From Haemophilus sp. (lineage in GTDB: Bacteria > Pseudomonadota > Gammaproteobacteria > Enterobacterales > Pasteurellaceae): a stretch of DNA of 19,321 nucleotides. Location of the stretch: positions 1 through 19,321 of the forward strand of contig JAHZCF010000064.1 in assembly GCA_019423005.1 (NCBI GenBank), read 5' to 3'. Made by a program: the position numbers and the translations under genes. Within the stretch, counting starts at the first letter, position 1; every line of letters starts with the position of its first letter. The notes under the pieces were generated by a model. It did no database searches and was not told where the DNA came from. It worked only from the letters and a program-made list of their open reading frames with translations. Below, one piece after another: positions 14,255-19,321 of the stretch.

Positions 14255-14342
14255 CAAAATTCACGTCAAATTTTGATTGCTCTTTTACTTAAGATAGTAT
14301 CCTTATCTTTTCTCATCTTTGATTTTATAAACGCGTCGTTTT

Positions 14343-14372
14343 TTGATAAAATCACGCTAATTTTTTTATAAA
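14343..14372 (+). promoter_or_regulatory. Predicted parE (parE-nirK-parC) promoter
   Basis: TTGATA (14343-14348, 5/6) and TATAAA (14367-14372, 5/6) are separated by 18 bp. The start codon follows about 19 bp later, giving a very short leader. A weaker alternative is TTGATT 14273 with TAGTAT 14295. Confidence 0.45.
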
Positions 14373-14391
14373 TAAGTAACTAATTTTAAAA

Positions 14392-16290
14392 ATGACTACA
14401 AATTATTCTGCTCAAGAAATTACGGTTCTAAAAGATCTCGAACCGGTGCAAATTCGCCCCGGTATGTACACGGACACTACCCGTCCGAATCACCTTGCAC
14501 AAGAAGTTATTGATAACAGTGTGGATGAAGCTCTTGCGGGTTTTGCCACCAAAGTTGAAGTAATTTTACATGCTGATCAATCGCTTGAAGTTATTGATAA
14601 TGGACGCGGGATGCCAGTGGACATTCATCCAACGGAAGGCGTTTCTGGTGTGGAAGTGATCTTAACTAAACTTCACGCTGGCGGTAAGTTCTCGAATAAA
14701 AACTATGAATTTGCCGGTGGTTTACACGGGGTGGGGATTTCTGTTGTCAATGCCCTTTCTGAACGCGTTGATATTCAAGTCAAACGTAACGGCGAAGTGT
14801 ATAAAATTGCCTTTGAAAATGGCGTAAAAGTAGAAGAATTAGAAGTCATCGGGACTTGTGGCAGACGTACAACCGGTACCACCGTTCACTTCAAACCAAA
14901 TCCAAAATATTTTGATAGCAAGAATTTTTCTGTCAGTCGTTTACGTCACTTATTGCGTGCGAAAGCCGTGCTTTGTTCAGGCTTAGAAATTAAATTTGTC
15001 GATAAAGTGAATAACACCGAAGATGTGTGGTGCTATCAAGATGGTTTATCGGATTACTTAACCGAAGCAGTGAATGGTTTTGAAACCTTGCCTGAAAAAC
15101 CTTTTGTCGGTGAATTTAAAGGCTCCACCGAAGCAGTAAGCTGGGCATTATTATGGTTACCGGAAGGTGGTGAACTGATTGCAGAAAGCTATGTAAACTT
15201 GATTCCAACGGTACAAGGCGGAACACACGTAAATGGTCTTCGTCAAGGTTTGCTCAATGCCATGACTGAATATTGTGAATTCCGCAATAAATTACCACGC
15301 GGTGTGAAATTAACCGCAGACGACATTTGGGATCGCTGTGCTTACATTCTTTCGCTCAAAATGCAGGATGCCCAATTTGCAGGGCAAACGAAAGAACGTT
15401 TATCTTCTCGTCAAAGTGCGGTCTTTGTTGCGGGTGTTTTAAAAGATGCCTTCAGTTTATGGCTAAACCAAAACGTACAAGATGCGGATCGCTTAGCTGA
15501 AATGGCGATCAGTTCTGCACAACGTCGTTTAAATGCAGCTAAAAAAGTCGTACGTAAAAAATTAGTCAGTGGTCCTGCCCTACCGGGCAAATTAGCCGAT
15601 TGTGCATCACAAAATTTAGAAAAAACCGAATTATTCTTAGTAGAAGGTAACTCTGCGGGTGGCTCAGCCAAACAGGCGCGTGATCGTGAATATCAAGCGA
15701 TCCTACCATTGCGCGGAAAAATCTTAAATACTTGGGAAGTAGCCAGTGATCAGGTACTTGGCTCAACGGAAATTCATGATATTGCTGTGGCGCTGGGTAT
15801 CGATCCTGATAATGAAGACTTGTCCCAACTTCGTTACGGTAAAGTCTGTATCTTAGCTGATGCGGACTCTGATGGTTTGCATATTGCTACCCTACTTTGT
15901 GCACTCTTTTTACGTCATTTCCCTAAATTGGTTCAAGATGGGCATGTTTATGTGGCAATGCCACCACTCTATCGCATCGACTTAGGTAAAGAAGTCTTTT
16001 ATGCCTTAGATGAAAACGAAAAAGAAGCGATTTTAGAACGCTTAAAAGGTAAAAAAGGTACTTTAAACGTACAACGCTTCAAAGGTTTGGGTGAAATGGA
16101 TCCGTCACAATTACGTGAAACTACCATGGATCCGAATACACGTCGTTTAGTTCAATTAACCTATGAGCTAGGCGAAGATCAAGGGGCAGAAACATTAGAA
16201 TTAATGGATATGTTACTCGCCAAAAAGCGAGCGGAAGATCGCAAAAATTGGTTACAAACCAATGGCGATCAAGTGGATTTAGCCGTTTAA
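14392..16290 (+). CDS. parE: DNA topoisomerase IV subunit B
   Basis: ParE is the ATPase subunit of topoisomerase IV, which decatenates daughter chromosomes in complex with ParC. The 632 residues match E. coli ParE (630). The GHKL ATPase domain shows EVIDNSVDEA (catalytic Glu38, Asn42), DNGRGMP, and GLHGVGISVVNALS. The transducer and then the TOPRIM domain follow, with VEGNSAGGSAKQARDR (Glu418) and DADSDG (Asp490, Asp492, Asp494). PLRGKILN and RFKGLGEM are also present. The Shine-Dalgarno sequence is poor and the leader is probably short. The next gene, nirK, begins 16 bp after the stop, so transcription almost certainly continues into it. Confidence 0.97.
   Translation: MTTNYSAQEITVLKDLEPVQIRPGMYTDTTRPNHLAQEVIDNSVDEALAGFATKVEVILHADQSLEVIDNGRGMPVDIHPTEGVSGVEVILTKLHAGGKFSNKNYEFAGGLHGVGISVVNALSERVDIQVKRNGEVYKIAFENGVKVEELEVIGTCGRRTTGTTVHFKPNPKYFDSKNFSVSRLRHLLRAKAVLCSGLEIKFVDKVNNTEDVWCYQDGLSDYLTEAVNGFETLPEKPFVGEFKGSTEAVSWALLWLPEGGELIAESYVNLIPTVQGGTHVNGLRQGLLNAMTEYCEFRNKLPRGVKLTADDIWDRCAYILSLKMQDAQFAGQTKERLSSRQSAVFVAGVLKDAFSLWLNQNVQDADRLAEMAISSAQRRLNAAKKVVRKKLVSGPALPGKLADCASQNLEKTELFLVEGNSAGGSAKQARDREYQAILPLRGKILNTWEVASDQVLGSTEIHDIAVALGIDPDNEDLSQLRYGKVCILADADSDGLHIATLLCALFLRHFPKLVQDGHVYVAMPPLYRIDLGKEVFYALDENEKEAILERLKGKKGTLNVQRFKGLGEMDPSQLRETTMDPNTRRLVQLTYELGEDQGAETLELMDMLLAKKRAEDRKNWLQTNGDQVDLAV
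15414..15422 (+). repeat. USS inside parE
   Basis: Perfect AAGTGCGGT, again read as Gln-Ser-Ala-Val. Confidence 0.9.
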
Positions 16291-16306
16291 TTATTTGAGG
16301 TCAATC

Positions 16307-17500
16307 ATGAACGAACAACGTCGAGATTTTTTTAAAAACAGTGCGCTAGGCCTAGCAACGATTACATTAGGTGCAGGTTTAAGCCTTATTCCTTCTGCTC
16401 AAGCTGAGGAAAAGTCCTCTAATACGGCAACCACTGCGGTTGAAAATTTACCTGAAATTGAAGCTGAGCTAACGCTTGCGCCCAATGTGCCAAAACCGAT
16501 TGAACGTAACTATCCGGCAAAAGTCGTGGTAAAACTGACCGCACTTGAGCAAATTATGGATTTAATGGATGGTGTGCAATTTAAATTCTGGACATTAAAT
16601 GGTAGCGTACCTGCGCCGTTTATCCGTGTACGCGAAGGCGATATGGTGGAAGTACAACTTTCCAACTCAGCAAGTTCAATGATGCCGCACAGTATCGATT
16701 TTCACGCTGCTGCTGTGCCAATGGGCGGAGCACTCGCAAGTGAAACACCACCAACGCGTACATCAACCTTCCAATTTAGAGCGTTACGTTCGGGGATTTA
16801 TTTATACCACTGCGGCAGCCAACCTGTGGATATTCACCTTGCCAAAGGAATGTATGGTTTAGTTTTAGTTGAGCCAAAAGAAGGCTTACCAAAAGTGGAT
16901 CGTGAGTTTTACATTATGCAAAGTGAATTCTATACCAAAGGTGAATTTGGCGATCCTGGCTTGCAACCATTCAGTATGCAAAAAGCCATTGATGAACGTC
17001 CTGAATACGTCCTCTTCAACGGTAAAGTCGGTGCAACTATGGATGGAAATGCCTTAAAAGCGAAAACCGGTGAAACCATTCGTCTATTCGTAGGAAATGC
17101 AGGACCGAATTTATGCTCTTCTTTCCACTTAATCGGTGCAGTATTTGACAATGTGTATGTGGAAGGTGGTACGCTTATTAATCACAATGTTCAAACTACA
17201 TTGATTCCATCCGGTAGCGCCACCATGGTGGAAACTCGAATTGATGTACCTGGCACTTATGTCTTTATGGATCACTCCATTTTCCGCGCAGTAAATAAAG
17301 GCACAATGGGACATATTGTGGTTGAAGGTGAAAAAAATCCGAATATTTATTCTGGAAAACTAAAAGACGAAGCCTTTAAAGAAGCTAACCCACAAAAACC
17401 ACAACCCGTTCCTTACGAAATTGACAGTCACAAAGGAATGGATATGGGACATTCTCATCACGAACATTCTGATGGGAATTCCGGTGCAACAAGAAAATAA
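16307..17500 (+). CDS. nirK: Copper-containing nitrite reductase (NirK/AniA type), Tat-exported
   Basis: The enzyme reduces nitrite to nitric oxide in the periplasm. The 397 residues start with a Tat signal: RRDFFK (5-10), a hydrophobic core, and a likely cleavage AQA|EE after residue 33. Two cupredoxin domains follow. Type 1 copper ligands are His128, Cys169, His177 and Met182. Type 2 ligands are His133, His168 and His323. The catalytic pair corresponds to Asp131 and His274. The segments VFDNVYVEGG and DHSIFRAVNKG resemble Neisseria AniA. All key residues are intact, so I expect an active enzyme. The C-terminal tail (375-387) is rich in His and Met. ATG 16307 is preceded by TGAGG. The gene is sandwiched between parE (16 bp) and parC (11 bp). 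Other multicopper oxidases such as SufI/FtsP were considered but do not fit the ligand pattern. Confidence 0.92.
   Translation: MNEQRRDFFKNSALGLATITLGAGLSLIPSAQAEEKSSNTATTAVENLPEIEAELTLAPNVPKPIERNYPAKVVVKLTALEQIMDLMDGVQFKFWTLNGSVPAPFIRVREGDMVEVQLSNSASSMMPHSIDFHAAAVPMGGALASETPPTRTSTFQFRALRSGIYLYHCGSQPVDIHLAKGMYGLVLVEPKEGLPKVDREFYIMQSEFYTKGEFGDPGLQPFSMQKAIDERPEYVLFNGKVGATMDGNALKAKTGETIRLFVGNAGPNLCSSFHLIGAVFDNVYVEGGTLINHNVQTTLIPSGSATMVETRIDVPGTYVFMDHSIFRAVNKGTMGHIVVEGEKNPNIYSGKLKDEAFKEANPQKPQPVPYEIDSHKGMDMGHSHHEHSDGNSGATRK
16538..16546 (-). repeat. USS inside nirK
   Basis: Perfect ACCGCACTT on the + strand, encoding Thr-Ala-Leu near residue 78. It shows the gene carries the local uptake signature. 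Confidence 0.9.
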
Positions 17501-17511
17501 ATTAGAAGAAT

Positions 17512-19321
17512 ATGAGCAATATTAATTACGAAGGCATCGAGCAGATGCCACTTCGCACCTTTACAGAAAAGGCTTATCTTAACTATTCAATGTACGTCAT
17601 CATGGATCGTGCTTTGCCTTTTATTGGCGATGGATTAAAGCCTGTTCAACGTCGTATTGTCTATGCAATGTCTGAACTGGGTTTAAATGCTGCTGCGAAA
17701 TTTAAAAAATCAGCGCGTACCGTCGGTGATGTGTTGGGTAAATTCCATCCACACGGTGACTCCGCTTGTTATGAAGCCATGGTATTAATGGCTCAGCCCT
17801 TTTCTTACCGCTATCCTTTGGTGGATGGCCAAGGAAACTGGGGGGCGCCAGATGATCCTAAATCATTCGCGGCGATGCGTTATACAGAATCTCGCTTGTC
17901 CAAAATTTCTGAAATTCTATTAACTGAATTGGGTCAAGGCACTGTTGATTTCCAACCAAACTTTGATGGCACCTTAGAAGAACCACAATATTTGCCTGCA
18001 CGTTTGCCTCATATTCTGTTAAATGGTACCACGGGGATTGCTGTCGGGATGGCAACCGATATTCCACCACACAATATTAATGAAGTGGCGGATGCTGCTG
18101 TCCTGCTATTAGATAATCCAAAAGCAGGATTAGATGATGTACTCAATATCATTCAAGGCCCTGATTTCCCAACTGAAGCGGAAATTATTTCGCCTAAAGA
18201 TGATATTCGAAAAATGTACGAAACCGGTCGTGGTTCCATCAAAATGCGTGCGACATGGCATAAAGAAGATGGTGAAATCATCATTAGCGCACTTCCTCAT
18301 CAATCTTCACCATCAAAGATCATTGCACAAATTGCTGAGCAAATGACGGCGAAAAAATTGCCAATGGTGGAAGATATTCGTGATGAAGCAGATTACGAAA
18401 ATCCTGTGCGTATCGTGCTTGTGCCACGTTCAAATCGCGTTGATACGGATGCCTTAATGGCGCATTTATTTGCGACGACGGATCTTGAAAAAAGCTATCG
18501 TGTGAATATGAATATGATCGGGCTTGATCATAAACCGGCCGTGAAAGGCTTACTTCAAGTCCTCACTGAATGGCTGACATTCCGTCGCACAACAGTAACG
18601 CGTCGTTTACAACATCGTTTAGATAAAGTACTCGCTCGTTTGCATATCTTAGATGGTTTGATGATCGCCTTCCTCAATATTGACGAAGTGATTGAGATTA
18701 TTCGTACTGAAGACGAACCTAAACAAGTTTTAATGGCTCGCTTTAACTTAAGTGATGAACAGGCTGAAGCCATTTTAAACTTACGTTTACGCCATTTAGC
18801 CAAATTAGAAGAACATCAATTACAAGCTGAAAAAGATAAACTCGAAGAAGAGCGGTCAAATTTAGAGTTAATTTTAGGATCTGAGCGTCGCTTAAATACC
18901 TTGATCAAAAAAGAAATTCAAGAAGATGCGAAAAAATACGCCAGCCCTAGAATGTCTCAATTAGTTGAACGTGAAGAAGCGAAAGCCATTTCTGAAAGTG
19001 AAATGACTCCTGCTGAACCCGTTACCGTCATCTTATCTGAAATGGGCTGGGTACGCTGTGCAAAAGGGCATGACATTGATCCGGCAGGCTTAAGTTATAA
19101 AGCAGGCGATAAATATCTCGCTCACGCTTGTGGTAAAAGCAATCAACCCGTAATCTTTATTGATAGTACTGGTCGTAGCTACGCTTTAGATCCATTAAGC
19201 TTGCCTTCTGCGCGTTCCCAAGGTGAACCGCTCACCGGTAAACTTACATTACCAGCTGGTGCGACTATTGAACAGGTTATTATGGAACCTGAAAAACAAG
19301 AATTATTGATGGCATCAGATG
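17512..19321 (+). CDS. parC: DNA topoisomerase IV subunit A, 3' end outside window
   Basis: ParC is the DNA-cutting subunit of topoisomerase IV and partner of ParE. The first 603 residues are visible; the family is about 750 long, so the end of the C-terminal beta-pinwheel domain is cut off by the window edge. The winged-helix/quinolone region reads HPHGDSACYEAM, with Ser84 and Glu88 unchanged, the wild-type state of the two positions most often mutated in quinolone-resistant Haemophilus. The catalytic tyrosine is Tyr124 (AAMRYTESR). GTTGIAVGMATDIPPHN and a coiled-coil stretch near 430-460 (KLEEHQLQAEKDKLEEE) are as expected. ATG 17512 follows nirK by 11 bp, with AGAAGA as the ribosome site, so it is read from the same transcript as parE and nirK. 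Confidence 0.97.
   Translation, partial: MSNINYEGIEQMPLRTFTEKAYLNYSMYVIMDRALPFIGDGLKPVQRRIVYAMSELGLNAAAKFKKSARTVGDVLGKFHPHGDSACYEAMVLMAQPFSYRYPLVDGQGNWGAPDDPKSFAAMRYTESRLSKISEILLTELGQGTVDFQPNFDGTLEEPQYLPARLPHILLNGTTGIAVGMATDIPPHNINEVADAAVLLLDNPKAGLDDVLNIIQGPDFPTEAEIISPKDDIRKMYETGRGSIKMRATWHKEDGEIIISALPHQSSPSKIIAQIAEQMTAKKLPMVEDIRDEADYENPVRIVLVPRSNRVDTDALMAHLFATTDLEKSYRVNMNMIGLDHKPAVKGLLQVLTEWLTFRRTTVTRRLQHRLDKVLARLHILDGLMIAFLNIDEVIEIIRTEDEPKQVLMARFNLSDEQAEAILNLRLRHLAKLEEHQLQAEKDKLEEERSNLELILGSERRLNTLIKKEIQEDAKKYASPRMSQLVEREEAKAISESEMTPAEPVTVILSEMGWVRCAKGHDIDPAGLSYKAGDKYLAHACGKSNQPVIFIDSTGRSYALDPLSLPSARSQGEPLTGKLTLPAGATIEQVIMEPEKQELLMASD

Noticed and set aside
14237..14371. 44-codon hydrophobic reading frame between queC and parE
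   Set aside because: It has no Shine-Dalgarno sequence, begins in a USS and overlaps the predicted parE promoter.
16295..16308. TTGAG-GTCA-ATCAT, an 8/10 FNR-like match at the nirK start
   Set aside because: It overlaps the ribosome site and start codon, so FNR bound there could not activate a transcript carrying the nirK start. Probably chance.
16307..17500. SufI/FtsP or laccase-type multicopper oxidase
   Set aside because: The ligand set and the AniA-like segments fit a two-domain copper nitrite reductase, with type 1 and type 2 sites and the catalytic Asp/His pair.

Overview
The window is 19.3 kb of AT-rich, tightly packed bacterial chromosome from a member of the Pasteurellaceae, most likely a Haemophilus close to H. 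parainfluenzae. The strongest evidence is 13 perfect copies of the 9-bp Haemophilus-type DNA uptake sequence (USS, AAGTGCGGT or its complement), about one per 1.5 kb. The proteins also resemble H. influenzae/E. coli orthologues, and a copper nitrite reductase is present that I do not recall from H. influenzae Rd. The species call is inference. There are no rRNA or tRNA genes, insertion sequences, phage genes or CRISPR arrays, and no gene-free stretch reaches 300 bp.

Layout, left to right. (1) The 3' part of pepA (+) converges on a yafD-like endonuclease/exonuclease/phosphatase gene (-). (2) ytfE (+), for repair of iron centres after nitrosative stress, diverges from yafD and has an excellent FNR site upstream. 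(3) An LTA-synthase-like membrane sulfatase-fold gene (-) and a single-domain NADP-malic enzyme gene (-) follow, separated by a terminator built from two inverted USSs. (4) A divergent three-gene operon (+) encodes a DUF1919 protein, RsuA and a Bcr/CflA drug exporter. (5) A Na+/alanine symporter gene (-) lies downstream of nagK (-), with a terminator and a competing hairpin between them. (6) pgpB (-) diverges from ribA (+). (7) A tiny lipoprotein gene (-) diverges from queC (+), which is preceded by a class I preQ1 riboswitch that covers its Shine-Dalgarno sequence. (8) parE - nirK - parC (+): a Tat-exported copper nitrite reductase gene sits between the two topoisomerase IV genes, with gaps of 16 and 11 bp. 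parC runs off the right edge.

Most genes are housekeeping: peptide turnover, phospholipid, riboflavin, queuosine and amino-sugar metabolism, rRNA modification and chromosome decatenation. Two genes share a nitrogen-oxide theme. NirK makes NO from nitrite in the periplasm, and YtfE repairs NO-damaged iron clusters in the cytoplasm. They lie about 13.5 kb apart and only ytfE shows a clear FNR box.

The main points for a second look are the parE-nirK-parC arrangement, the His/Met-rich tail of NirK, the competing hairpins between nagK and the alanine symporter gene, USSs fused in one register to stop codons, and a malic enzyme without the phosphotransacetylase-like half found in E. coli MaeB. I found no wholly new multi-gene system.
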